This document shows, piece by piece, positions 1-13,095 of a stretch of DNA of 64,000 nt; position 1 is the stretch's first letter, and each line of letters starts with the position of its first letter. Source of the stretch: Azadirachta indica (Eukaryota; Streptophyta; Magnoliopsida; Sapindales; Meliaceae); the NCBI GenBank assembly GCA_022749755.1, contig CM040440.1, positions 18,897,269-18,961,268 on the forward strand. The letters run 5' to 3'. The translations under genes were made by a program, and so were the position numbers. Under the pieces are notes generated by a model. The model ran no database searches and was not told the origin of the DNA. It saw only the letters and a program-made list of their open reading frames with translations.

Positions 1-1352
1 CGAAGATACCTTTCAGACCCACCATATTATCTACTACTACTACGAATTTGGAAATGCTATTATTGATGATTATATTCTTTGCTTATAACACTTGATGGCT
101 CGAGTTAGTGCAATGAAACTATTGCAATCTTTAACCTTTATTATCATTGGATTCTTAGTTAAAATTTGTCTATATTTAATATTTTGGGCGTCAAATAGTC
201 GGTAAGTTCACTAAATAACTTGCTATGTTTACTCCCCAAATCGAAGCTTGGAGATCATTAATCATCTTTTACATTCTAATTAATTAACTTCATGAGTTAT
301 CTACACCCCAAGATTATATATATATATATATATGTTGTAAGATTAGGATTCTTAATTAACCCATGTTTAGAGGTCGATCATTTTTGCTCATTGAGTAATG
401 TAATATTATCGACCCATTATTATCGGCTTTGACCTTGATGAAAACAAAAGAAAAATTAACAATCGATGTCATACATAAATTACTGTTTCAGGAATTAGGG
501 CTAATAAGGAAAGCCCGTTTTCTTAAATATCGTGGTGGATACCAAATCAAATTTCGTTGACTTTACAGAGAAATTCGCCAACCTGTACATTGTCCATGCC
601 AGGAACTTATACTGATTGAAATCAGTAATAATTGTTCGAATTCGATATACATACAAATCAGGAAGGTGATGTCAATGTCATCAGAAATCTCAAGCGCGCG
701 TCAATTTTAATTTGTCAGGGGGGGTCTCATATTATTACATGCATGCATATTAATTAAATGAAAATTCCATAATTCACATCTACAAGAAAGAATATGAACC
801 CACAATTCTTGAAACCGATAGATATTTTCTTATTATTGGACAATTCGATGAACACTTCTTATTTCTTCAGACATGGTCACCAAAAGGAATCATGGGTGTG
901 ATAAAATAAATTCGATCTTTCGAGCTCCTTTTCTTTTTTTGGACGTCAAAATTGTATGTAGAAAGGCATATATACTTAGTTAAGCTTTAGGCGGCAAATA
1001 TTGCCACGTATGTACCTGAAATTAGTGATCTAAAGTGGTATATATGAGGGATATATCAACTGGCTCCACATAGAGTCGAAGGGCCAGTTATAATTTTATT
1101 GCAGGGTCATTTTTAGGTGAATGAATAACTTTGGTATCAATGCATGGAAAAACAACAGTGCTTCCAATTCCATGCAAATGCTGCACCGCAGAGATCCTTG
1201 GCAATGACAGCTTCAATGGCCGCATGCAATAACATATGCATGATTGGTTCTAGAAGATAAATGTATAAAAAGAAAGAAGAAGAATGCAAGGACGGTTCCT
1301 GGCATCCCATATACGTATATATGGATATTTTTTATTAAGCTTCAGAATAGTT

Positions 1353-1396
<44 letters not shown>

Positions 1397-2571
1397 AAAG
1401 AAAAGAAAGTTGAAAAGAAAGTTGACTGTTATATCTAGCTACTTGCAAACAATACTACTTTTGCTTTTCTGCTTGCTTTCCTGTAGATGCCAAGTAGGTA
1501 GAGAAAATGTCCACAAAAGAAGACAAGCTATGAACTCGAAGCACAGATTCAAAGTGAACGCTTTTTGTGCATACAAAACAATGAAACTTCTCCAAAACGT
1601 GATCTTGATCTCATTCATAACAATACACAACTCGCTAGACGTACATGATGACAGTCTAGTTAATATATATCTTCGATCGCTAGGTAACGATATTTTGGAG
1701 AATTTTAATTATTCTGTAAATCTTCAACTAAGATTGATCATGATCATGATCATGATCATGATTATCATCTACAGATTGCAAGACAAGATAACTTTCAAGG
1801 TCAGAAAATTCCGCGGTGGGATGCTGGCATCTTCTCAGATGAGCTGTAAATTAATTTACTTTCTTTCTATTCCATATATTTTATTTAATTGGACTACTTT
1901 TTAGTGTACAACACGTGTGTTGTACTAGCTCTTAACTTTTGTCGAAGGATGGGGTCGATCGTGCATCTTTCTGAGTTATGGATAATCTTGAAATGCACGG
2001 GTTTCCATTTGAGTTCCAGGATTTTACATGGAAGATATGCGAATCCATTCTCACTGAGATGTCGTATCAGGAGGCGGTTTTAAGATCGATCCACCAGTAC
2101 TTCTAACTTGCTTTGAGAAGTATGTATAATCAGAGATCATTTCTAGTTTGAGTTATCTATAATTTGGGAATTCTGTAAAGCAAAAAGTATTATCTTAATT
2201 ACTTTGTGTTGAGAACACTTTTGACTGTGACAATGGGGATCGAGATTACAAGTGCAATCTTGATAGACAATTAATTAACTTTCAATTGACGTGAGATATA
2301 TATCGGCACAGTATAATTAACAAAATAGCATCAAACGCTACCCCGATGAAAATATATATGCATCCTCCTCTTATAATAATACCATTTACTATATCGAAAA
2401 TTTTTTAATAAATTTCATTAAGAAGATGGGTCAAACAAGTGATAGATTTAAAATCAACATCAAAACATGCCACTTCTCTCAAATCAGTAGATGAAGTATA
2501 TTTTGCACGCTCAAGTGGCATGTTTGAGGATCGGCTGATAATATATTACTAATTATATAATGCTTTATTAG

Positions 2572-2610
<39 letters not shown>

Positions 2611-3650
2611 TATGTAACTAATTAATTAATATTGAACAGTTGAATATTGTCAATGCTTAATTATTAGTTATATATACTCACTTTACATGTAATATTGATT
2701 TCCCATCGATACGCACTGGAAAATTAAATTATTTCTACTTTAAATACATAATGGCATGTCTCCGAGGCTGTAAGAGCTGCGTTCATACCCCTAGCTCACA
2801 GATCGATGTTGACTCTTTTTATTTTGCAGAGATTCTTAATGAATTACTCTGATGAATTTTTGACTTGCTAATAATAGATATGATTTAAATCCTCGTGATA
2901 TAAATTGGTCACTGATTTCCAACATATGATAACAATATATTTTGCTGGAGTAAAAAAGTTGAAGTAAGCTTATAAGCAGTTGCAATTAAGTATCTGAACT
3001 GCTTATCCAATACAAATAATTCATGTTGGCATTTCTTTCTATCAAGGACCATGTCTCCATTATCCACACTGTTACTCAACTCCATCTTGGTGAATGTTCG
3101 ACTTCCACATCATAATAAAAACAATATTATTGCAATAATAAGCATCATGCATTCAAACGTGTACATGTACACCACAATCAACCTTAGTTTAATTAATTTG
3201 CGCTTGGCAGTATATATAATCTGTGATGAATAGCGACAGTACTCCACGATCTACCACAAAATTTGATTTTCACGCGTGCATAACTATATATACAGCAGCG
3301 GTATCAATTTTTAGCCATTAAATTAAATGCAGAGAAATCTACTTACTAATTACTTGAGAGGAAGAAAAAATATTATATATGTAATAAGTTCCATCCATAA
3401 ATGAACTAATTAATTAATTAGTCAGCCAAAAGCAATATATATATATATATATATTTCTGCCCCAGCTAATTAATTAATTAATACAAGAGAAAATAGTAAT
3501 TAAGATTACATGCATGTATAATTTAATTATTTAATTAAGAGAGGCTCTGTCTCTGTCTTTGTCTCTGTGAATAGCTAATTAATTAAACAATAATATAATA
3601 GTGTCCCGCCGTTATGATTTTATAGATATAGCACCAAACAAAAACAAAAG

Positions 3651-3681
<31 letters not shown>

Positions 3682-3736
3682 GTTAGAGCTGATGGTGTCT
3701 GTCAGAGTAGTTTGGTTGCTGTCTCATCTCAAACTC
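1..3736. other. Intergenic DNA, no gene recognised
   Basis: No conserved protein, tRNA or splice-consistent exon chain was seen on either strand. The stretch is AT-rich and holds several (TA)n microsatellites (about 320-335, 1360-1390, 2576-2597, 3657-3681). It also has an alternating GATCAT run at 1737-1762 and one hairpin-like inverted repeat at 2463-2525. Open frames here come from low-complexity DNA. Confidence 0.6.
2463..2525. repeat. Inverted repeat with 13-bp perfect arms
   Basis: The arms 2463-2475 and 2513-2525 (AAACATGCCACTT and its reverse complement) are perfect. They are separated by a 37-bp loop. Pairing outside the arms is poor, so it is not a typical microRNA precursor. It may be a short foldback or chance. 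Confidence 0.5.
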
Positions 3737-4045
3737 TCAAATCCAAATGGCTCCGGCATTTCTAAGCAATTGGCTAAGCTGGTTTTTGACTTGCAGGCTC
3801 ATCACCTGGCTAGCACCGCCAACAAACTGTTGCCCTATGAACACTGCCGGTACGCTCGGCTGACAACCTAGCTGCAGCAGTTCTCCCTCAACTTGGCGTC
3901 CATTCGGAATTTCATCGAGCTCGTAAACTGTAGCGTTTGCACCGAAGCTGAATATGAGTGACTTAATAGTATGGCTCATGGAACAAGTGCTCCTGCTGAA
4001 GATCACCACTGGCTTATCTGCAACTAACCAGTTCAATGTTTCCAT
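3737..4045 (-). CDS. CC-type (class III) glutaredoxin, ROXY-like, with CSMS active site
   Basis: A complete single-exon protein of 102 residues, the usual size for plant CC-type glutaredoxins. These act with TGA bZIP factors in transcriptional control. The thioredoxin fold is visible: a PVVIFSRS strand, the active site at residues 21-24, a VPAVFIG glutathione-side loop and a terminal helix with the L-x-x-L-L motif LSQLL. The C-terminus AIWI is a variant of the family ALWL motif, which in some ROXYs recruits TOPLESS-type co-repressors. The active site reads CSMS instead of CCMC or CCMS, so only Cys21 remains and dithiol chemistry is not possible. A TATA box lies about 120 bp upstream. It is the probable counterpart of Arabidopsis At3g62930, from the neighbouring OTU gene (inference from memory). 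Confidence 0.93.
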   Translation of the reverse strand: METLNWLVADKPVVIFSRSTCSMSHTIKSLIFSFGANATVYELDEIPNGRQVEGELLQLGCQPSVPAVFIGQQFVGGASQVMSLQVKNQLSQLLRNAGAIWI

Positions 4046-4162
4046 GCCTGATTAGAACAATATATCGAGAGAGAAAAATGCAAATGCAATAAGGAGCTAT
4101 TAGTAGTGTGAAGAGTGTTGTTGAGGCTGTGCTGTCTGAGAAACTCGAGCTTCATTAAGGTC

Positions 4163-4170
4163 TATTTATA
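4163..4170 (-). promoter_or_regulatory. TATA box of the minus-strand glutaredoxin
   Basis: Read on the minus strand the site is TATAAATA. It sits 118 bp upstream of the ATG at 4045, which leaves room for a short leader without an intron. Confidence 0.6.
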
Positions 4171-6427
4171 ATAGCCGAAAGGCATGCAGGGCACAGCAGG
4201 AGTCCATAACAATCAGAAATTAATATCAATATAAATTAATATCAATCAGAAATTAGAAGAATAAAATTAATGTTCCAAAATAGAAATCATTCGATATCCC
4301 AAATTACCCACAGACTACAGTTGTTATATGATAACGACCCTCTTTTAAAAGATTGCGTAACAAGTGGCATTTCAGTTTCTAAATTATAGTATCCAATCAT
4401 TAATTATTCTGGACATTCATATGGATTGAATTAACAAGTAGGTATACATGAATATGATCATCTTTATATGTATCAACATGCACTGCTGCAGAATTGCATT
4501 CTCAATCAATACTTCTATCTAGCATGGAAGAAAGTACATAACGATGGCTATATTGGTAAATAAATAAATTTCTTCCTTTTTTTCTGATAAAAATATGTTT
4601 TAACAATGTGGAATAATTGATCCACATATCTATACAAAGGCATCTGCTGAGGTGGAAAAATTAGTTGGGTTTATCCAATCGGGTCACACTTTTTCCATAA
4701 GGAGATTCGCATATGCTCAATTCAAGAAAACCGAAAGGTGAAGGAGAAAAAAAGAAAAAAAAAAAAAAGAGACGTGAAATAATAACAAGGAAAGATAACT
4801 TGGAGGAAAAGATGCTTAATTATTAAGGTAATAGTAGTTTAAGATCATAAATATATTCCAACCAATGACTGCATTATGAGAATCAGTTTATCTTCTGCTT
4901 GGAAAGAAATGCCTTTAAGATATTGTTAATTATATATAAAATCATCTCAATATATATATATATATGATTATTAGCAGAATATATATATATATATGTTGGA
5001 GAGATCACAAAGTTTATATTCCCAAATTTTTTCTTAAGCGGACATGCACATTGTAGTAAAATTTGTAAAAAATTGTTCAACTTTTTTTTTTTGGGGAACT
5101 ACAAACTACATAATTAATAATAATTAATGTGTAATAATTAATTAGCTAATAATTTTATATTAGATTCTGACGATCATCTTCATATTTGAATGCGATTAGT
5201 CATAAATTGGAAAAGTGTTTTGTTTACTTTTGTTTAAGATGGCTATAAATATTTAAACTTTTGAGGGGGCATTTACCAGAAACGCAACCGCAGTATTTGA
5301 AAACAATAAAAGAAACGGCGGTAGAATCTTGGAAACTTTTGTCTACTACCTCCGGTCAATATATATATATATACACACGCCAGTATTAATTTGCACACAA
5401 AAATATTGCTTTCGGTGATTTGTTATAGTAAGGACTTGTTACTGGAAATAATAAATTAATTAGACAAAAAAAAGTTGTATTTAAATCTGGCATGATTTTA
5501 ACTCGCGAACAAAAAAAGAAATCAAAATGAACTACACAACAGTGTTGTGTATTCTCAGGAAAGGAATGGGCTAATATATATATATATATATATATTTATT
5601 ATATAATAATATAATATCTAGCTACAGAACAGAAGTTCAATCAATTCTAGCTCTGCTTTTCGTCTTCAAGTTGATTCGGATCAGTTATGTGATGCATAAC
5701 TTGTGGTTTTGGTTGGTGATAACGTCAAAAAGTTTATAAAAGTAGAGAGCATACAGCATATAAATTGCTAGTAATAGATTAAACCGCGTAGCAGCTGCTG
5801 CTGCAAAAAGCAAGCTCTTTATGTCTAAAGTTACAGGATCCCGTATTCTTCCCTAACCGGCCTGAGGCAAAGCGAAAGGCCAAGTATCAATCCAATGCAC
5901 GTACTTTCTGTAGGCATACACTAGAATTTACGCTGCAAATGCAAATGTAAGACAGATAGACAACCCATTAAGGCTCTCAGCGTCACAAGATTCGCTGGAC
6001 AACGAACTGTTAGCACCTTCGTACGAGCGCTTTGCCCATTGTTGTCCTTCTTGCAACACAGTGAAACACACCCCTCCGGTCCCTCGTTATTCCCTCCCTC
6101 CCCCACTTTATTTGATTGATATGTTCATGATCTTGAAAATGGATCGAATTACAGTATGCCAAACTGCACAAGTATTTCACCAGAGTATTCCATAGATGAA
6201 ACTACCAGACAATCATCCCTCAGATCATTAAGAACCATAGCAGTATTAGTTTTACTCTTCAATGGGATGCTGTCACCCAGGTAACCTTTTAAAAACAAAG
6301 AATTTAATAATGCAAAGTATATCATGCAAAATCACTAAATTAATTTAATTTTAGAGTTCAAAGTCTACTATTAAAACATTTCTGATAGAAAACATATAGA
6401 AAAGTAACAATGTAAATGTACATCCTA
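4171..6427. other. Intergenic DNA and probable 3' UTR of the OTU gene
   Basis: Low-complexity AT-rich DNA with (TA)n tracts near 4950-4995, 5360 and 5577-5595. The part nearest 6427 is expected to hold the OTU gene 3' UTR. A less AT-rich patch at 5780-6110 has no credible complete reading frame. Confidence 0.5.
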
Positions 6428-7862
6428 TCAGATCAAATTTGGGACCACAGAATTATAATGCTCACCGAGACCAAATGCATATCTATGGTATGACAACCTG
6501 ATACTTGCATTTGATGAATCTGACGGTTTGTACTCCTTTCCCATCTCCACATCTGGCAAAGATCCTGAATATATCATGATATGCTTTCGCAGGCAATGAG
6601 TTAAGGCTCTCAATTCTAGCTCTCCTCCCCATGCTGCTGTCAATTCAACTTCTTTACAGTAGTCCTCAAACCTCTCTGCCTGTGACTGAGCAGAATCTTC
6701 ATCTATCATATTTTCTGATAGATAGAAAGGTAAGAAATCAGATGCATGGTCCCTCATATAAGTGGCCACCATTTCTCGAAGCCGCTGATAACTGTAGGGA
6801 GAAGAACCTCCTGAAAGATGTGTGAGCTGATCCTCGACAGCTCGATAGAGACAGTGTCCATCCGGCTTTATTTCATTAACAGTCAATCCAAGAGGTTCAA
6901 GCTTTTTTTCTAATTTTTCATCTTCAACCATTCGATCACTGACAATGTTGCTCTGCTCTTCTTGAATTCTCTGCTCTCTTGCTGCTTCTTGCTGAGCCCT
7001 TTTCTCTCGTCTCTTTGCACTCTTGCTCGGCTTAGAATGATCATGTTGGCTGGTAACAGAAACCCCCGCAATGGCCTTCACCAAATTGTCAAGATTGCTT
7101 TTCTCCTTTCCATCACCAGTGCTATAGCCTAATGAAGCAAGTTCTTCAGCATGCTTTTCTTTAAGCTTTACAGAAAGTCGTGATATCTCCTCCTCCACCT
7201 GCTTCTTCTTAGCCTTCTGTTCAGCCTTGCTACCCTTGGCTGCTACCTTTTTCAGCTCAATTTCCTTGTTTTGCAGCTGAGATATTTCTTTCCTACATGT
7301 GCAATAAAACAATTTAAGTCACTGCAGGTTAGCATGAAATTCTAAGATAAGTTAAAAACAGGAAAGTAAACAATTTTACAGAACAAACATCTATCAGCAT
7401 CAATGATGGAAAAGGAGCACTATTATCATGTACGTATGAGCTGAAATCTTACAAGCAACCAATTTGAGAAACAAAGAAAAGTTTATCCAAACCATACAAT
7501 AATATATCAGTTGAAATCCATCAAATTAGATGGATGGAAGTTTTTTTCTCCACCTTTTCTAAAAAAGGCCATTTTCAAACATTCAGGTCAGGAAACTCAA
7601 CTTTACGTTGTCCGATGGTTGTGCCTTACTATTCATCCATCAACAGATGCTAGAACACTATGCAAGATTATCGAACAGAATTGGATTTCATGGAACAGCC
7701 AGGACCATTTTAACATGAACAATAGAGAACTCATAACGTAGGTTAGAAATACAAATATTACCGATGCCTGGACAGCATTTCATCTCGAGTTTCCTGCTTC
7801 TTTTGAGATGCATCAATAGCGCTCACCTCAGTTGTAGACTCAATTTCTTGAGTGCCTGCCAT
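6428..7862 (-). CDS. OTU-domain deubiquitinase (OTU5/OTUD6-like)
   Basis: Cysteine protease of the OTU family, which cleaves ubiquitin from substrates. Two coding exons join cleanly: 7762-7862 (ATG at 7862) and 6428-7292, giving 321 residues, close to Arabidopsis OTU5 (about 330). The donor is CG|GTAATA and the acceptor CATGTAG|GAAAG. The N-terminal half (about 20-165) is highly charged and helical, with runs such as KKKQVEEE and [12 protein letters not shown], typical of OTUD6-type proteins. The catalytic OTU domain follows. Asp178 and Cys181 are in the DGHC motif and His312 is in the EHYNSV motif, so the catalytic residues are intact. A 5' leader exon ends at 9081. The gene lies between glutaredoxins as At3g62940 does in Arabidopsis (from memory). 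Confidence 0.93.
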
Positions 7863-9170
7863 TCGAATACCTAAAATAAAGGTAGACAATAATGCAGAGC
7901 AAATCATTTGCAAACAAATTAATGAAAAACTCAGTGCAAGCATGCTTAGAAAGAAGAATAAGATAAAAAGAGACAAAGCTCTTCCAACTTCCTCAAAAGC
8001 TCAATAGAAACTGAAAGGAAATAAAGACATTTTTAATCCATAAATAAAGACACCAGCACATTGAAGTTGGTAATATGTGCATGATTGATCAATATCTAAC
8101 CAGATAAGGGAAAAGAGTAAAAAGAAAGAGAAGAGAGATCGTTTCACCTATATAAACCTTTTACAAACAGTCCAATTTGTGAGATATTGCACTATATCTA
8201 TCTCAGATTCCACTAGAGAATCATTATTGCAAATACAAATGTAGATTAAACCAAATGCATTCTTTGCCATGCAGAAAGCAGTGTAAATAACACCAATTTC
8301 TTACTGTCAAACAACAAAGAAGTAATATGAAATCTAAGTATACTTGGAAGGGACTTTTGATACATCAATCCAACATGTAACAAGAATTTTTTTCTATAAC
8401 TAAATTGACAGAATTCATTCAATAAATAGCTATGAATGACGATAAACCATTTTATGCAACTGCCACATGGTTGATTATTATTTTTTCTTTTTCAATATTA
8501 TGGCTAACATAATGAGAGCAAAAATGACAGTTTCCTTCCCTATAAAAGTAGAAGATCATAATGTAAAACGATCAAATTATAGGCCTTCAGAGAAGAGATT
8601 TAATTCCAGAAATAACACTAACAATCAATCTTCCCGTCTATCTACTAATTATGACACCTTAAAAAGACATACGGAAGTTTTGGTAGACCTAACAAATATT
8701 ATCAATATCCAGCAGCAATCCATAAACAACTCAACTACAAATAGGAAATCCTAGCCAGTCCCGTCACAAAATTCAGCTGGGCTCAATAGAATGAATACTA
8801 ATGGACAATAAAATTCAGATGTATTAGCACATTAATTTCCAAAAAGAATTGCCCTAACAACCTCGCAGGAGAAAGTTCCCTTTTTGGGATACTTTTTACT
8901 GTATAATGTTTAACAGCAATGAACAAAAAATCGAAATCCTGATTCATTTAATTTAATTTAATGAGAAAAAAATCAATCATATTTCACAAATTCCAGTACA
9001 AGGCATAAAAAAATTAAAGCTTTTTAATAAATAAATATAGGAGTAAGTTTCGTTAAATCAGGAATCCAAAGAGAACTCACGAATCAATGAGAAATCGTAG
9101 AGAGAGGCAGAGAGCCAATAACTGAGAGTCAGTAAGCAGCAACAGGGAAGATGTATTTGGGGTCAGGGCT
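7863..9170 (-). other. 5' leader exon and leader intron of the OTU gene
   Basis: The coding exon is preceded by TTATTTTAG|GTATTCGA ahead of the ATG, a good acceptor at 7871. A matching donor GATTC|GTGAGTT lies at 9080, so a 5' UTR exon of roughly 9081-9170 and a 1.2-kb leader intron (7871-9080) are inferred. No coding potential was seen in the intron. The transcription start is a guess. Confidence 0.5.
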
Positions 9171-9369
9171 TTAACGCGTAAAACCTATAGATCTCCCAAT
9201 TAGCCTTGTTTGCTTGCTGTCAGCATATTATGAATATTCGATTTGTTTTTTATTTTTCTTTTTTACTTCTGAACAGAATAATACGAAAGGTAAAAAATAA
9301 ATAAATAAATAAATAAACATGATGGTATAAACATTGAGATAGATAACTATTTACTTTTTGGCATAGATA

Positions 9370-10078
9370 GGGTTGTTTGCTTTGCTGATCGAAGCTTAAA
9401 AAAATTATTTAAATATTTAAGAGTTTTACTTTTTAATTTATATCAAAATATTTGGTAAAAATATTTAAATATGATTAAATTAAAAATTTTGATTTAATTA
9501 TGAATGATCAAATGTATGAATATTTTAATATTTTTATTTTTAAAAAATATTATTATTTTATTAAATTATTTATTAACAAAATTAAAATCTTAATTAACTA
9601 TTTTTAACGTATCTCTTCTCTATTATGAATCCTCTCTACTTATCTTTTTAATTCTATTTATTTTATATTTTAATTATTATAATAAATATATATATTTTCA
9701 TAATCACAATTACATTATAATATAATTTATTATTTTTATTTAATTTTTATTGATTTTTACATCATTGATTAAAAATTATTTAAAAAAAATATATCAAGCA
9801 AATAAATATATATATATATTATTATATAATTTATTAATTTTTTTATTTATTATTATACTAATATAATAAAAATTATTTAAATTAAATATATTATTTAAAA
9901 GAGTATATATATGTTAAAATATGAATTTTTAAACTTTTTATTTTATTAAAATAAACAACTAATACTTATTTTTTAATATTTTAAAATAAAAAAAATATAT
10001 TATTTAAATTTATATTTCAATTAAATTTAAATTTTTATCATATTCAGAGTTTAAATAAAAAAATAAATGCAACCTTAC
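9370..10078. mobile_element. AT-rich MITE-like element, copy A
   Basis: A very AT-rich block of about 700 bp, bounded by AGGGTTGTTTG at the left and GCAACCTT at the right, which are weakly inverted. Its interior is related, in reverse orientation, to the block at 26168-26860: for example, the motif around 9820-9850 and the one around 9885-9935 both reappear as reverse complements there. There is no reading frame. Two related copies in one window suggest a non-autonomous transposon family. The ends are approximate. Confidence 0.45.
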
Positions 10079-10321
10079 TCTATCTTACTCCACCTTCGTA
10101 GCTTAAGAATTTTGCTTGTCTAAGATTTATGATGGGTCCAATTCCACCTGTGATCGTTAACCAAATACATTACTCTCATTACTCAATACACTCCTCTACA
10201 CGTAGATCTTTTAGTCCAAAACTTTTAAAAGAGTGTAATCGGAAGTTAGTAAGGTGTTTTTAGCGTCACCCAAAATTGAAAGTTGACATTCCTTCCTCGT
10301 AGATTTGCGGTCATCTGTCGA

Positions 10322-11283
10322 ACAATGCTGTTAAGTTAGATCAAATTGAATGGATTGAACTAAATTTATATTCGATCCATTATAACATTTTTTTTAATCC
10401 ACCACGATTTACCGTATATTAAAATTCAATCTAACCCGATTTTTCAAAAACAAAAAAGAAATTTTAAATCTAATCTGCTCTAACCCGATTCAAGTAAATT
10501 AAAAATATTCAATTTTAATATTAATTATATTTCATTAAAAAAAATAATCAAAAAAATAACATTTGTCTTATTTAAATTTTCACACTAATATATTCATTCA
10601 AAATAAATAATAATATATATATATATAATTATAATTGAATTGTTTTTAATAAAAAATTGTGTTTTGTAAAATTACATTAAAAATAAAAAATTCATAAAAA
10701 TAATCATGGTTAGTTTATAAGAATACATTATTAAAACCTATAATTTTTTACACAATATTATTATCAACTTTTATTTAACAAAAAAAAAATAAATATATTA
10801 TAAAATAAAAAATATTGATCGTTTATGGATTGTACCAACATGGCTAATAACAATTAAGCCACTGTGTGATCATGTGCCAGATCGACATAAGCGTGCACAC
10901 TAATTATGCTAGTTGTTTGAGACCCCACTTTCTCTTAAAATGGGAGTTTAGTATGATCAATAAAACTCACGAACTAGTACAATAATTAATAATTTTTTTA
11001 ATAGTATACAATTTTATTATTATTAATTGTAAATGATAAATTTAATTAGTATAAATTAGAGAATAGTATAAAAATTTATTTTATTTAAAATATTATTATA
11101 TTATTTTTAACAAATTGAATTGGATTTTATTACATTGAGAATGTAAATCCACGATCTAATCTACTGTAGGCGAACAGCGAATTTTAGATTTTTAAATTGA
11201 ACTCGATTTATTAACCCACCAAATCTACTAAAAATAGATCCTATCAGATTTGATCGGATCAAAATAGATTCTAAACACCCCTA
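10322..11283. mobile_element. Probable degenerate hAT-like non-autonomous element
   Basis: The flanks carry GATC-, TGGATTGAAC- and ATCTGATCGG-type subterminal motifs in inverted orientation. The right end reads AACACCCCTA, matching the terminus of the hAT-like element at 24777-25207. The left end is decayed and no clear target duplication was found. The interior is AT-rich without coding potential. Confidence 0.35.
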
Positions 11284-12565
11284 TTGCTTAATATTGTGTT
11301 TGCATCTCCTGATTTTGAGGATATATACGAATTGAGAATAAAACTGTGCAGCAGAAATATTGGCGGACATGCATGCAGCACGTGCCATATTCTTACACTT
11401 CGAAAGAGGATTCTTGCAAGATCAAGCAGAACAAAGAAGAAGAAGAAGTATCTAGCTGGCTAGGCCTAAGATTCGTTTATGATATGCAAGCACCAAGTTC
11501 CAAGTAGGTATTTTTGTTTTTTTCTTGTCTTCCTCTTTTTTGGTGTTGTCCCAGGGCTGACCCTTCCAATCTCTGCAGGGGCAGTTTATCCCATCAATTT
11601 TACTGTAAATTGGGATGTTCTTTCTTTGTCTTCTGTAGAAGCGGAGAGTTAATTTTCCCGGAAAAATGTGGAGATTTTCTTGCATGAGATTCACTGGAGT
11701 AAACCCGCAGTTGCAAGAGTTATGTGGCAATTTGATGTTGTCCTGTTACAGGAGCTTTTATGTGCCATGAATTTGGTTAGGGGGACCAAGGAACAAAGTG
11801 GAATGAAATGGATAAACTCTCATCTTTTCTCTCCACATCAGCAGACTGACGCTACCCTATACCAAACATGATATGTAACCAGAAAGAGAAAAGATAACAC
11901 TTCAAAGCTACACAACTTTTGGAACTGCATCATCTTCTAAATCATCATCATCATCATCATGCAATTAAAAAAAACATTAACAGTTTGGTTGCAGATTTCA
12001 TTATAATTTTGTTTTCAACGCATGATATCATATTAGACTTTGCTTCAGAGCAGAATTGTTATGTTGTTGAAGCAATTGCAAATAAGCTGAACCCTATTCC
12101 TTTTCCAGGTCTTTTGACATTCCATATCTTTATTATAATAAAAGAATTCGTCATTTTGGATGGTTATGGTTTCATATCAAGAAAACTAAAATATTTCTTC
12201 CTGTTTCTATTGCCTGCCACAAAGATATTGCTTCTATATTCATATCTTTATTTTAATCTGTGATGCTACCAACCAGAGCCGAAAGTGTGTTTCTAATAAT
12301 AATTATAATATGTGGTTTTTATTCCAACACTGTTCATTCTAATTGTACGGAACTTCCAGGAGATTTAGATTATCGTTTATGGTTGATGAAAGATGGACAA
12401 GTTGCTTATAGCACAAAAGGTCACAATCAAGCAAATCATAGCGGAGGGGGCATTTTTCTTATCCAAACAAATATCTCCAAGGGAACTTCTTCTTTTTATC
12501 CTCTCTATGTTTTCATATTTTTGTATTGGATTAAACAATGTAATCCACCATCCTCTCCCACCTGT
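11284..12565. other. Intergenic DNA upstream of glutaredoxin 2
   Basis: No gene recognised. The stretch holds a short (CAT)n tract near 11941-11960 and open frames without family similarity. The last few hundred bases are expected to contain the promoter of the glutaredoxin at 12787. Confidence 0.5.
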
Positions 12566-12573
12566 TATAAATA
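12566..12573 (+). promoter_or_regulatory. TATA box of the CCMC glutaredoxin
   Basis: TATAAATA lies 214 bp upstream of the ATG at 12787. This matches the other two glutaredoxin genes of the window, each of which has a TATAAATA box. Confidence 0.6.
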
Positions 12574-12786
12574 AGGGTTGTTCAAATCTCAAATTCCACC
12601 ACAGCTAACCCTCAAATTCAAAGCTTCCTACGCTCTCCTCGCTCACTTGCCTCTAGATACTGCTTATTATTCTTTGGAGCTTTTCTTGTAGCTGTTCTTT
12701 CAGGTTTCTTTATCACTTAACTGCATTGGAAGTGAAATCTTTGCATTTGCTCCAATACTTTCCAAGACTAAGCAAAGCTTTAAGAT

Positions 12787-13095
12787 ATGGATAGAGTAAG
12801 AGATTTGGCATCAAAGAAGGCTGCTGTGATTTTCACTAAGAGCTCATGCTGCATGTGCCACAGCATCAAGACACTTTTTTATGAGCTTGGTGCAAGCCCA
12901 GCAATTCATGAGCTTGATCAAGATGCCAATGGGAGGGAAATTGAGTGGGCCCTGCGTGCACTAGGATGTAATCCATCAGTCCCGGCTGTGTTCATAGGTG
13001 GTAAATATGTAGGTTCAGCGAAAGATGTCATATCCCTCCATGTTGATGGATCTCTGAAGCAGATGCTCATAGATGCAAAAGCCATCTGGTTCTAG
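12787..13095 (+). CDS. CC-type glutaredoxin with CCMC active site
   Basis: A complete single-exon protein of 102 residues with the standard class III active site CCMC at residues 21-24, following the VIFTKSS strand. The glutathione-binding VPAVFIGG loop, the VGS turn and a C-terminal helix with LKQML are present. The C-terminus is AIWF, a variant of ALWL. Family members are plant-specific oxidoreductases that bind TGA factors and modulate nitrate, stress and floral programmes. The two N-terminal active-site cysteines suit glutathione-dependent thiol chemistry. It lies downstream of the OTU gene in divergent orientation, as At3g62950 does in Arabidopsis (from memory). It is about 60% identical by eye to the glutaredoxin at 14835, so the two probably arose by tandem duplication. 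Confidence 0.94.
   Translation: MDRVRDLASKKAAVIFTKSSCCMCHSIKTLFYELGASPAIHELDQDANGREIEWALRALGCNPSVPAVFIGGKYVGSAKDVISLHVDGSLKQMLIDAKAIWF

Noticed and set aside
1244..1438. Open frame with a Tyr-Ile run
   Set aside because: Encoded by a (TA)n microsatellite and starting at a non-ATG codon; no family similarity.
1410..1904. 164-codon open frame
   Set aside because: Covers a GATCAT repeat, has no recognisable domain and no splice-consistent partner exon.
5921..6106. Minus-strand frame, and a second frame reading WAKRSYEGANSSLSSE
   Set aside because: Neither has an ATG or a convincing splice partner; the place fits the 3' flank of the OTU gene.
11452..11730. 92-codon minus-strand frame
   Set aside because: No similarity to a known family and a composition like the flanking non-coding DNA.
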